64,000 nucleotides of DNA from Microbacterium proteolyticum (lineage in GTDB: Bacteria; Actinomycetota; Actinomycetes; Actinomycetales; Microbacteriaceae), in the NCBI RefSeq assembly GCF_014192415.1, contig NZ_JACHXY010000001.1:1550001-1614000 (forward strand), given 5' to 3'. Position 1 is the stretch's first letter. Every line of letters begins with the position of its first letter. A program made the translations under genes and the position numbers. Below the pieces are notes generated by a model, which was not told the DNA's origin, searched no databases, and saw only the letters and a program-made list of their open reading frames with translations. Positions 54,729 through 63,700 of this stretch are shown one piece after another.

Positions 54729-54938
54729 TCACTGCTCGGTGATCGGAACGTCTTCTTCCGACGCCGGGTCGCCCTGACCGGGACCCGGGCGGACGGCCGC
54801 GTCATCGCGCACGTCGATGCGGGTGACACCGTCACGGTGACTCACGTCGAAGCGGGGCGCGGCGTCTTCCTCCGTCGCCTTCGGCGCGCTCGTCAGCTGA
54901 TCGTGGCGGTTCTCTTCGAAGCTCTTCTCGTCGCTCAT
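54729..54938 (-). CDS. Small acidic hypothetical protein
   Basis: A 69-aa hydrophilic, probably disordered protein: SDEKSFEENRHDQLTSAPKA then a short beta-like stretch RFDVSHRDGVTRIDVRDDAA and an acidic end. GAGGAGTGAG precedes ATG 54938. It starts 5 nt after the SDR stop and is the second gene of that unit. Function unknown; abundant stress proteins often look like this. Confidence 0.6.
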   Translation of the reverse strand: MSDEKSFEENRHDQLTSAPKATEEDAAPRFDVSHRDGVTRIDVRDDAAVRPGPGQGDPASEEDVPITEQ

Positions 54939-54943
54939 CGCTC

Positions 54944-55756
54944 TCACTCCTCGCCGGCCGAACGCCACGCGTCCGATTCCATGTGCGAGCCCGCCTGCGG
55001 GCCCATGTGCAGCATCCCGCCGTCGACGACCCAGCTCGCGCCCGTCACGTACGAGCCCGACGGCGAGGCGAGGAAGCGGATGACGTCCGCGATCTCCTCG
55101 GGCTTGCCGGGGCGTCCGAGGGGGATGCCGGGGCGATGGATGCGGTCGGCGTCCTCCGCCGACATGTCGTTGATGGGGGTGGCGATCTCACCGGGGGCGA
55201 CCGCGTTCGCCGTGATGCCGTACTGGCCGAGTTCGAGGGCCATCGTCTTGATCAGGCCGCCGACGCCGTGCTTCGCGGCGACGTAGGGCGCGGAGCCCAC
55301 GCGCGGCTGGTGCTCATGGACACTCGAGACGACGATGAGCCGGCCCCCGTTCCCGGCCTTCACCATGCGGCGGGCGGCCGTGTGCAGGGCGAGGAAGGCG
55401 CCGTCGAGGTTGAGCGAGATGTCGGTGCGCCAGGTGTCGAAGTCGAGGTCGAGGAACGAGCCGCCGATTCCGCCGCCGGCGTTGTTCACGAACACGTCGA
55501 GGCCGCCGAGCTCGTTGGCCATGGCGTTGACGGCATCCGGGACCGCGTCGAAGTCCGTGGCGTCGAACTGCGAGACGATCGCGCGGGCGCCGCGGGCACG
55601 CACCGCCTCGGCGACCTCTTCGGCACCGTCCTTGTCGGAGTGGTAGGTGATCGCGACGTCGATGCCGGCGTCGGCGAGGGCGAGGGCGGTGGCCGCGCCG
55701 ATGCCCGAGTCGGAGCCGGTGACGATGGCGTGGCGGGGGGTGAAGTCGTCGCTCAT
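54944..55756 (-). CDS. SDR-family oxidoreductase
   Basis: A 270-aa classical SDR: TGSDSGIG at about 13-20, VNNAGGG, catalytic Ser in VVSSVHEH, Y-x-x-x-K in YVAAKHG, and the C-terminal GASWVVDGGM. The closest pattern is 3-oxoacyl-ACP reductase/glucose dehydrogenase-like. MSDDFTPRH at 55756 is the start because TACCGT lies 7 nt upstream. Confidence 0.92.
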   Translation of the reverse strand: MSDDFTPRHAIVTGSDSGIGAATALALADAGIDVAITYHSDKDGAEEVAEAVRARGARAIVSQFDATDFDAVPDAVNAMANELGGLDVFVNNAGGGIGGSFLDLDFDTWRTDISLNLDGAFLALHTAARRMVKAGNGGRLIVVSSVHEHQPRVGSAPYVAAKHGVGGLIKTMALELGQYGITANAVAPGEIATPINDMSAEDADRIHRPGIPLGRPGKPEEIADVIRFLASPSGSYVTGASWVVDGGMLHMGPQAGSHMESDAWRSAGEE

Positions 55757-55763
55757 GCGCCCG

Positions 55764-55769
55764 ACGGTA
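55764..55769 (-). promoter_or_regulatory. -10 box TACCGT, leaderless SDR gene
   Basis: TACCGT, then CGGGCGC (7 nt), then ATG at 55756. Confidence 0.5.
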
Positions 55770-55880
55770 CGCGTGCGCCCCCGCGACATCGGCGGCCTTG
55801 CCACCGCCCGGTGCGGGCGTTACGGTCGCGGCCGGCCGCCGGGTGGGTCGCGGCCCGCGGCCCGCGGCCGGCGGCCCGCG

Positions 55881-55910
55881 GGCGTGCCGGGGCGTGCCGG
55901 GGCGTGCCGG
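55881..55910. repeat. Three perfect tandem decamers GGCGTGCCGG
   Basis: Exact 10-bp repeats at 55881, 55891 and 55901, preceded by overlapping GGCCCGCGG words, in the divergent SDR-menC region. No gene. Confidence 0.85.
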
Positions 55911-55936
55911 AGGGGGCCGGGCCGGAGGCGTGCGCG

Positions 55937-56022
55937 GGACACAACGCAGGAGACTCGGGCGGCCTCGGCCGTGGTTCTGGTGGGGTCGGGTCCGGCGGCG
56001 ACGGTTTTCCTGCGTTGTGTCC
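55937..56022. repeat. Second copy of the GGACACAACGCAGGA inverted-repeat element
   Basis: GGACACAACGCAGGA (55937-55951) and TCCTGCGTTGTGTCC (56008-56022) are exactly complementary and flank 56 bp. The arms match those of the element at 28991-29076. It lies in the 440-bp gap between the divergent SDR and menC-like genes, which otherwise holds nothing I can name. Confidence 0.85.
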
Positions 56023-56184
56023 GGACGGCGTCCCGCACACCCCGCGCACATGCCGCGGCGACGGCCCTGATCACGCTCGACGGAGGAATACGCGGGATGC
56101 GACGCGGGCGGAGGGGCGGGGGCCACCCGCGGGACGGTCGGCACCCGACCGCCGATCTCCGGCACCGTGCGCGCGCGACCCCGC

Positions 56185-56190
56185 TACCCT
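56185..56190 (+). promoter_or_regulatory. -10 box TACCCT, leaderless menC-like gene
   Basis: TACCCT, then GCCCCC, then ATG at 56197. Confidence 0.5.
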
Positions 56191-56196
56191 GCCCCC

Positions 56197-57330
56197 ATGC
56201 CCCTCACCCGCGCCGCCGCCCCCGTGACCCTGGATGCCGTGGAGCTCCGCGTGCTGCAGATCCCCCTCGTATCGCCGTTCACCACGTCGTTCGGCACCGA
56301 GACCGTGCGCGAGGTCATCGTCGTCACGGCCGAGACGCCCGACGGGCGCGGGTGGGGCGAGGTCGTCACGCAGTCGGAGCCGTCGTACTCCAGCGAGTAC
56401 ACGCAGGGCGCGTGGGACGTCCTCACCCGCTTCCTCGCCCCGACGCTGCTCCGGCGCCGCACTCTCGCGCCCGAGGACGTCAGCGGCATCCTGGACGGGG
56501 TGGTCGGGCACCGCATGGCCAAGGCGGGTCTCGAGCTCGCCGTGATCGACGCGGCTCTCCGCGCCGAGGGCCGCGGCTTCGCGCAGTACCTCGGCGCCGA
56601 GAACGACAGGGTGCCCTCGGGGGTCTCGGTCGGCATCCAGCGCGACCCGCGGGCTCTCGTCGACGCCGTCGGCCGATACCTCGACGAGGGGTACGTGCGC
56701 ATCAAGATCAAGATCAAACCCGGCCGCGACGTCGACGACACCGCCGCCGTGCGGGCGGCCTTCGGCGGGATCCCGCTGCAGGTCGACGCGAACTCGGCCT
56801 ACACGCTCCAGGATGCCGAACTGCTCGCCGAGCTGGACCGCTTCGACCTGCTGCTGATCGAGCAACCCCTGCAGGAGGACGACCTGGTCGATCACGCGAC
56901 GCTCGCGAAACGGCTGAGCACCCCGGTGTGCCTCGACGAATCGATCGTGTCCGACAAAGCGGCCGCTGACGCGCTGGCGTTGGGGTCGGCGGCGATCCTC
57001 AACATCAAGGCGGGCCGCGTCGGCGGCTACCTCGAGGCCGTCGCGATCCACGACCGCGCGGTGGCCGCCGGCATCCCGGTGTGGTGCGGGGGCATGCTCG
57101 AGACCGGAATCGGACGCGCCGCGAACGCCGCCCTCGCAGCCCTCCCCGGGTTCACGCTGCCCGGGGACATCTCGGCATCCGCCCGCTTCTACGATCGCGA
57201 CATCGTCACCGAACCCGCGGTGCTGGAGGACGGACACGTGCGGGTGCCCACCGGCGCAGGTCTCGGCGTCGAGGTCGACGCGGCGGCGCTGGAGGCGTTC
57301 ACCGTGCGCCGCGAGCGGATCACGCGGTGA
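56197..57330 (+). CDS. menC: o-Succinylbenzoate synthase / N-acylamino acid racemase
   Basis: A 377-aa enolase-superfamily enzyme. The N-terminal capping domain starts VELRVLQIPLVSPFTTSFGT. In the barrel, YVRIKIKIKPG carries the K-x-K catalytic lysines, metal ligands are Asp in VDANSAYT, Glu in LIEQPL and Asp in CLDESI, and the second base is Lys in NIKAGRVGG. This is the MenC/NAAAR set: dehydration in menaquinone synthesis or racemisation of N-acylamino acids. No men genes are adjacent, so the racemase role is possible. Start ATG 56197 by -10 spacing. Confidence 0.88.
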   Translation: MPLTRAAAPVTLDAVELRVLQIPLVSPFTTSFGTETVREVIVVTAETPDGRGWGEVVTQSEPSYSSEYTQGAWDVLTRFLAPTLLRRRTLAPEDVSGILDGVVGHRMAKAGLELAVIDAALRAEGRGFAQYLGAENDRVPSGVSVGIQRDPRALVDAVGRYLDEGYVRIKIKIKPGRDVDDTAAVRAAFGGIPLQVDANSAYTLQDAELLAELDRFDLLLIEQPLQEDDLVDHATLAKRLSTPVCLDESIVSDKAAADALALGSAAILNIKAGRVGGYLEAVAIHDRAVAAGIPVWCGGMLETGIGRAANAALAALPGFTLPGDISASARFYDRDIVTEPAVLEDGHVRVPTGAGLGVEVDAAALEAFTVRRERITR

Positions 57331-57518
57331 CCGGTGGGCGGCAGGGGATGTCCGAGGCCGATCTCGCCCTGGCCCGTCGGCTCCGTTCCCCCACCCGAGG
57401 CGCCTGCCGCGACCTCGCCTCCCCCTCCGTGAACGTCGCGGGGCCCTCCCCGCAGAGCGGGCGGCAGGAGCGCGACCGGGCGCGAGCCGACGGGCCGGGC
57501 GAGATCGGCCCGCTTCGA

Positions 57519-57524
57519 TAAACT
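57519..57524 (+). promoter_or_regulatory. -10 box TAAACT for glyS
   Basis: TAAACT lies about 54 nt before GTG 57579, giving a 5' UTR of about 48 nt. A TTGGAG ribosome site is at about 57567-57572. No good -35. Confidence 0.4.
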
Positions 57525-57578
57525 GGACCCCACGCACTCGCGTCCGATCCCCACATCTTTGCGACCATTGGAGCCACC

Positions 57579-58967
57579 GTGGCCGAACAGTCCCGCCTCG
57601 ACAAGGTCATCGCCCTCGCCCGCCATCGCGGGTTCGTGTTCCAGGCCGGTGAGATCTACGGCGGTTCGCGCTCGGCTTGGGACTACGGACCCCTCGGTAC
57701 GGAGCTGAAAGAGAACATCCGCCGTCAGTGGTGGCAGACCTTCGTCCGCGGTCGCGGCGACATGGTGGGCCTGGACTCGAGCATCATCCTGCCCAAGCGC
57801 GTGTGGGAGGCCTCGGGCCACGTCGCCACCTTCACCGATCCGCTGGTCGAGTGCCTCAGCTGCCACAAGCGCTTCCGCGCCGACAACCTCATCGAGGACT
57901 TCGAGGCCCGCAAGAACCGCAGGGCCGAGAACGGTCTCGCCGACGTGCCGTGCCCCAACTGCGGCACCAAGGGCCAGTACACCGAGCCCAAGTCGTTCTC
58001 GGGCCTCGTCAAGACCTACCTCGGCGTCGTCGACGACGAGTCGGGCCTGCACTTCCTGCGCCCCGAGACCGCGCAGGGCATCTTCGTGAACTTCTCGAAC
58101 GTGCTCACGGCATCCCGCCGCAAGCCCCCCTTCGGTGTCGGCCAGGTCGGCAAGGCGTTCCGCAACGAGATCACACCCGGAAACTTCATCTTCCGCACGC
58201 GCGAGTTCGAGCAGATGGAGATCGAGTACTTCACCCCGCCCGCCGAGGCCAACGAGTGGTTCGAGCACTGGGTCGAGGCGTGCTGGGACTGGTTCATCGA
58301 GCTCGGCATCGACCCCGAGAACATGAAGCGGTTCGACGTGCCCGAAGACGACCGCGCGCACTACTCCGCCGGCACGATCGACGTCGAGTACCGCTTCGGC
58401 TTCCCGGGCAAGGAGTGGGGCGAGCTCATGGGCGTCGCCAACCGCACCGACTACGACCTCAAGAGCCACTCCGAGGCCTCGGGCCAGTCGCTCACGTTCT
58501 TCGACCAGGCCTCGGGCGAGAAGTACACGCCCTACGTCATCGAGCCGTCGTTCGGTCTGACGCGCGCCATGATGGCGTTCCTCGTCGACGCGTACCGCGA
58601 AGAAGAGGTGCCCAACGCCAAGGGTGGTACCGACACCCGCACGGTGCTCAAGCTCGACCCGCGCCTCGCGCCCGTCAAGGTCGCCGTGCTGCCGCTCTCG
58701 CGCAACGAGCGTCTGTCTCCGCTGGCGCGCGAGGTCGCCGACACCCTGCGCGCGGCCGGGTGGAACATCGACTTCGACGACGCCGGCGCCATCGGCCGTC
58801 GCTACCGCCGCCAGGACGAGATCGGCACCCCGTTCTGCGTCACCGTCGACTTCGACTCGCTCGACGACAACGCCGTGACGGTCCGCGACCGCGACACCAT
58901 GGCCCAGGAGCGCATCGGACTCGACGCCCTGCACGGTTACCTCGCGGAGCGTCTGCGCGGAGCCTGA
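57579..58967 (+). CDS. glyS: Glycyl-tRNA synthetase (alpha2 type)
   Basis: This 462-aa class II enzyme charges tRNA-Gly. Blocks include [20 protein letters not shown] and [17 protein letters not shown], a zinc-binding insertion ([10 protein letters not shown] and [10 protein letters not shown]), motif 2 [20 protein letters not shown], motif 3 [13 protein letters not shown] and a C-terminal anticodon-binding domain ([20 protein letters not shown]). Start GTG 57579 behind GGAG. The hairpin at 58985-59016 follows. Confidence 0.97.
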   Translation: MAEQSRLDKVIALARHRGFVFQAGEIYGGSRSAWDYGPLGTELKENIRRQWWQTFVRGRGDMVGLDSSIILPKRVWEASGHVATFTDPLVECLSCHKRFRADNLIEDFEARKNRRAENGLADVPCPNCGTKGQYTEPKSFSGLVKTYLGVVDDESGLHFLRPETAQGIFVNFSNVLTASRRKPPFGVGQVGKAFRNEITPGNFIFRTREFEQMEIEYFTPPAEANEWFEHWVEACWDWFIELGIDPENMKRFDVPEDDRAHYSAGTIDVEYRFGFPGKEWGELMGVANRTDYDLKSHSEASGQSLTFFDQASGEKYTPYVIEPSFGLTRAMMAFLVDAYREEEVPNAKGGTDTRTVLKLDPRLAPVKVAVLPLSRNERLSPLAREVADTLRAAGWNIDFDDAGAIGRRYRRQDEIGTPFCVTVDFDSLDDNAVTVRDRDTMAQERIGLDALHGYLAERLRGA

Positions 58968-58984
58968 CGCTCTCGTCGAACGCC

Positions 58985-59016
58985 CGGATGCCGTCGCCCG
59001 AGGGTGGCGGCATCCG
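58985..59016 (+). terminator. GGATGCC-stem terminator of glyS
   Basis: CGGATGCCG (58985-58993) pairs with CGGCATCCG (59008-59016) around 14 nt, followed by TTGTT. Confidence 0.75.
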
Positions 59017-59089
59017 TTGTTCCCGCGGTCGTCGGGCCGCGGAGCGGACGACGTCGCCTGCGCCTGCCACACTGAGCAAGGGGGGAGCC

Positions 59090-60169
59090 ATGGGAGCGAA
59101 AACGATGCCGCATCCGGATGCCGAGTACCCGACGCCGCGGCGTCGGCGGCGACGTCTCGCCGTGTCCGCGGCGATCATCGTGGGTGTCGCACTCGCGGTC
59201 ACCGCGATCTTCTCGCTCACCCCGTGGCCGTCGGCGATGATCGTGCGGGCGGTCTTCGAGAAGAACGGCGCCGACACCGTCGCCGAGATGCAGCGCTACG
59301 TGCCCGACACACCGCTGCGCACCGAACTCGGCGTGCCGTACGGCGACGCGCAGGACGGTGCGGGTGGCGACGACACGACCCTCGACCTGTTCACCACGGC
59401 CGACAAGGGGGAGCGCCGCCCGGCCGTCATCTGGATCCACGGGGGAGCCTGGGTCTCCGGCTCGTCGGCCAACGTCGATCCCTACCTGCGCATCCTCGCC
59501 ACCCACGGATACACCGCGATCGGTCTGAACTACAGCCTCGGCCCCGAGCAGGTCTACCCGACGGCCGTGCGCCAGATCAACGACGCCCTGGCCTACATCG
59601 ACGCGCACGGCGACGATCTCTCCGTCGACCCCGCCCGGATCGTGCTGGCCGGGGACTCGGCGGGCGCGCAGCTCGCCAGCCAGGTGACCGCGCTCACGAC
59701 CGACAGCGAGTACGCCGACCTTCTCGACATCGCACCGGCGCTCTCGGCGCCGCAGCTCGTGGGGGTCGTGTTGAACTGCGGCATCTACGACCTGCGGTCG
59801 ATGGACGACCTCAACGGCCTGATCGGGTGGGGATTCTCGTCATCGCTGTGGGCGTACACCGGCACCAAGGACTGGTCGGTCGAGAGCTCGGGCGCGACCA
59901 TGTCGGCGATCGACTTCGCGGCATCCGGATTTCCGCCGACCTACATCAGCGGCGGGAACGGAGACGGGCTGACCTGGTTGCAGGGGATCCCGATGGCGCA
60001 ACGCCTGCGGCAGCTCGACGTCGATGTGACCACGCTGTTCTGGCCGGCGGATCACACCCCCGCCCTGCCGCACGAGTACCAGTTCCACCTCGACCGACCC
60101 GAGGCGCAGCAGGCGCTCGCCGAGACGTTGACGTTCCTGGCGAAGGTGGCACCGCTGACGGTGGAGTGA
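59090..60169 (+). CDS. Membrane-anchored alpha/beta hydrolase (HSL/carboxylesterase type)
   Basis: A 359-aa protein: a basic start (RRRRRRLAV), one membrane helix (AAIIVGVALAVTAIFSLTPW, about 24-43) and an extracytoplasmic hydrolase domain. Oxyanion-hole motif is IWIHGGAW, the nucleophile elbow LAGDSAGAQLA (G-D-S-A-G), and the catalytic His in PADHTPALPHEYQF. This is the hormone-sensitive-lipase/BD-FAE-like carboxylesterase pattern; the substrate is unknown. Start ATG 59090 follows AAGGGGGGAG. Confidence 0.9.
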   Translation: MGAKTMPHPDAEYPTPRRRRRRLAVSAAIIVGVALAVTAIFSLTPWPSAMIVRAVFEKNGADTVAEMQRYVPDTPLRTELGVPYGDAQDGAGGDDTTLDLFTTADKGERRPAVIWIHGGAWVSGSSANVDPYLRILATHGYTAIGLNYSLGPEQVYPTAVRQINDALAYIDAHGDDLSVDPARIVLAGDSAGAQLASQVTALTTDSEYADLLDIAPALSAPQLVGVVLNCGIYDLRSMDDLNGLIGWGFSSSLWAYTGTKDWSVESSGATMSAIDFAASGFPPTYISGGNGDGLTWLQGIPMAQRLRQLDVDVTTLFWPADHTPALPHEYQFHLDRPEAQQALAETLTFLAKVAPLTVE

Positions 60170-60197
60170 CTCGGTCACCGGGTTCGACCGCCACCGG

Positions 60198-60359
60198 CGT
60201 GGGGCTCTGGCGGCGGCGCGTGCGTTGCCGGGAGGGCGGCGTTCGGCGCGTGGGGCTCTGGCGGTGGCGCCAGCGTTCGCGGCACCGCTCGAGGGGGCGT
60301 TCAGCGGGTCGGGCCGTCGCGGCGGCGCGCGTTTCGGTACCGCTCGAGGCGGCGTTCAG
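60198..60359. repeat. Three imperfect tandem repeats (51-57 bp) after a stop codon
   Basis: Units at about 60198-60247, 60249-60305 and 60306-60359. Units 1 and 2 share CGTGGGGCTCTGGCGG; units 2 and 3 share ACCGCTCGAGG(G/C)GGCGTTCAGC. Unit 3 overlaps the stop codon of the 120-aa gene on the minus strand. Confidence 0.75.
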
Positions 60360-60718
60360 CCCAGGTGCACAGCCGCGCCGCCGCGGGCGGTGGCGGCCGC
60401 CTCGATCAGACGCACACCGATCACGCCCTCGGGTTCCCACGTCGTGTAGCAGTCGCTCATCCAGCCGGCATCGGCCGGTCGCTCCATGCCGCCGTAGACG
60501 CGGGCGATCTCCGCCGGTGAGGGCAGGAGCCGCGGACGCAGCACCGTCAGCACCACTCGGTCGAGCATCACGACCTGGGCGGCCGCGCCGTCGTCGAGCG
60601 GGCGCACCTCGATCGGCGTCGCCGCCAGCTCCTCAGGAGTGAGCACGGCCGACACGGCCTCCGCCAGCGCCGCGATGTCGATCGGCTCGCGCGTGAACGC
60701 GACACTACTGCGGGGCAC
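60356..60718 (-). CDS. 120-aa protein coupled to the EccC gene
   Basis: A soluble alpha/beta protein (FTREPIDIAALAEAVSAVLT, PIEVRPLDDGAAAQVVMLDR, CYTTWEPEGVIGVRLIEAAA). GTG 60718 lies 14 nt inside the end of the EccC-type gene, so it is translationally coupled to it and probably serves the same secretion system. No family is recognised; ESX accessory or chaperone-like proteins of similar size exist, but I cannot assign it to one. Confidence 0.65.
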   Translation of the reverse strand: MPRSSVAFTREPIDIAALAEAVSAVLTPEELAATPIEVRPLDDGAAAQVVMLDRVVLTVLRPRLLPSPAEIARVYGGMERPADAGWMSDCYTTWEPEGVIGVRLIEAAATARGGAAVHLG

Positions 60719-63700
60719 GGTTCCTCCTCCGGCGGGTCAGGGGTGGCTGCTCGCCGTCGATCGTGGTGGGCGCGACGGCCACCGCGGTCGTGGCATCCAT
60801 CGACGCGACAACCCGGTCGCCCGGCAGGTCGCCTTCTTCCTCGCCGGCGACGAAGTTGGCCACCTGCATGAGCGTCGGTCGGTCGCCGCGGCGGGCGAGG
60901 CGCCCGCGGCCGGCGATCATCGGCTCGGCGTACAGCTTCGGCAGCAGTGCACCCTCGGAGCGGTCGCCCGACATGATGAGCGTCGTCCCGCCGGTGTCGC
61001 GGATGCCCTGCAGCGCCAGATCGAACATCGCCCGCGACGCACCGGCCACCGGGCGGCTCACGACCACGTTCAGCCGCAGGTCGCGCGCCGACGCCAGGTA
61101 GGGCAGCAGGGGGCGCAACGGCTCCGTTCCGCCGGCGGCGAGGATGTCGAAGTCGTCGGCGACCACGAGGATGCGCGGGCCGGAGTCGCGGTCGCTCTGC
61201 CGCTTCTCGAGCTCGACGGCGATCGACTCCGCCAGCAGTCGCGCCTGCCGACCGGAGGTGGCGTGCCCGCCGAGGTAGGCGTCGGGGATCTCGGATGCCA
61301 GGTCACCGCGGGCGTCCATGAGAGCGACGACGAGCCCTTCCGGCGAGTGCCGGTCGATCGCTCCCTGCACGATGCCCCGGAGCACCGTCGTCTTGCCGCA
61401 CCGGCTGTCGCCGAGCACCAGCAGGTGCGGGTCGCGCGTGGCCATATCGAGGGTGACGGGCTGCATCGTGTCCTGCCGGACGCCGAGGGGCACGGCATCC
61501 GGTTCGTCGATCGCGTCGGGCAGGTCGTCCGGATGCAGGACTTCGGGCAGCAGGCGGATCGGTGCCGCTCCCTGGCCGCCCCAGCGGGCCGCGCTCTCGC
61601 GGGCGAGTTGTTCGAGGGCTTCTCCGGTGTCGCCGTCGTCGACCTCTTCGAGCAGGGGCAGGGCGATCTGGGCGAACAGCTTGGCGTCGGTCAGCACGCG
61701 GCCCGGCTCGTCGGCACGGAGTGTCGTCGAGAGCTTCCGGGCGATCTGCGAGTCGGCCGGGTCGTTCAGCTTGAGTTCGAGACGCGTGCCGATGAGCCCC
61801 TGCAGGTTCATGCGCAGTTCGTTCCAGCGCGAGAGCGCGACGACGACGTGGATGCCGAAGCTCCCGCCGCGTTCCAGCAGCTGGCCGAGCGGTGCCTCGA
61901 GGTCTTCGAAGTCCTGCCGCAGCGCCCCGAGACCGTCGACGAGCAGCACGACGTCGGCGCTCGGCAGGTCGGGGAGGCGCCCGGCCGCATGCTGGCGGCG
62001 CATGTCGGCGAGCGAGTCCAGGCCGTGATCGCGGAACACGCGCTCGCGCACGGCCAGCATGCCCGTGAGCTCTTCGAGCAGGCGCGTGAGCCGCTCCCGG
62101 TTGCCCCGGGTGGCGACACCGCCCACGTGCGGGAAGGGCTCGATGCGCGCGAGCCCGCCGCCGGTGAGGTCCATTCCGTAGATGCTCACCTGACGCGGGG
62201 AGTGGGTGAACGCGAGCGATGCGGCGAGGGTGCGCAGGAACATCGAGCGGCCCGACTGGGGGGCGCCCGTGATCGAGACGTGTCCGCCCGAGCGCGTCAG
62301 GTCCAGCATCCACGGCCCCTGCGTCTGCGTCGAGGGGTCGTCGAGCAGGCCCATCGGTGCGCGCAGCGTGCCGACGCCTTCGGCCTGAGGCAGCACTCCG
62401 CCGAGCGTCAGCACGGGTGGCAGCGGTGGCAGCCACACGGGCCGTGTGCGGGCGATGCCGCGCGCCAACTGCGAGGTCGCCGTCTGCACGAGCGTGCGAC
62501 CGGTGGCCGGCGTCTCGGGCTCGGAGCTGTCGAGATGGTCGTCTTCGGGGGTCTCGTCCGGCAGGTCGTAGGCGCCGAGCGGCAGCACGGGTGGGGCGTC
62601 GTCGTGGCGGGGGCCCGACTCGACGGGGTCGGGGACGGGGCCCGAGACGTACCCGGCGCGGAAGCGGGTGTAGACCGAGGTGTCGACCTTCAGGTAGCCG
62701 AAGCCGGGGATCGCAGGTAGGTGGAACGCGTCGGGGGTGTCGAGGACGACGGCCGATTCGGACTCCGAGAACGTGCGGAGGCCGATGCGGTACGACAGGT
62801 AGGTGTCGAGACCGCGCAGGCGCCCGGCCTCGATGCGCTGGCTCGACAGCAGCAGGTGCACCCCGATCGAGCGGCCGATGCGCCCGATGGTCAGCAGCAG
62901 TTCGACGAAGTCGGGCTCGGCGGTGAGCAGCTCGCCGAACTCGTCGATGACGAGGAACAGATGCGGCAGGGCGGGCAGTTCCGGCCGCTCGCGCCGCATC
63001 TGCCGGTAGTGACCGATGGATGCCGCGTTGCCGGCCTCCTTCAGCAGACGCTGTCGACGCACGACCTCGCCCTGGATGCTGGCGCGGGCGCGCTCGGTGA
63101 GCTGGGGGTCGTCGGCGAGGTTGTCGATGATGCCGGCGACGTGCGGGAGCCGCGCGAACGGGGCGAACGCGGCGCCGCCCTTGTAGTCGACGAGGATCAT
63201 GCTGAGATCGTCGGGCGCGTGCGTCAGCGCGAGACCCAGGATGAGGGTGCGCAGCAGCTCGCTCTTGCCGGAGCCGGTCGCGCCGATGCAGATGCCGTGC
63301 GGCCCCATCCCGAGCTGCGCCGATTCCTTCAGGTCGAGCAGCACCGGTCCGCCGCGATCGTCGACGCCGATCGGCACGCGGAGGAACTCCGCCGCGCTGC
63401 GGGCACGCCAGGCGGCGGCGGTGTCGATGGCATCCACGTCGGCCACCCCGATCAGCTGCGTCACGTCGGGGGCGAGGGTGGTGCCGGTGTCTTCGGCCGA
63501 CGTGCGGCGAAGGCGCAGGCCCGCGAGGGGACGCGCGACGATCTCGAGGGCGGCGGGGGTGAACGTGTCGATCCGGATGCCGCTGACGGCGGCCTCCCCC
63601 GACCCGGGCGTCTCGACGGTGGCGACACCGCCGTCGACGGTGACGCGCAGAGCGACCGTCGTCGGCTCCTTGAGCCGGTCGTCGACGAGGTGCACGACCG

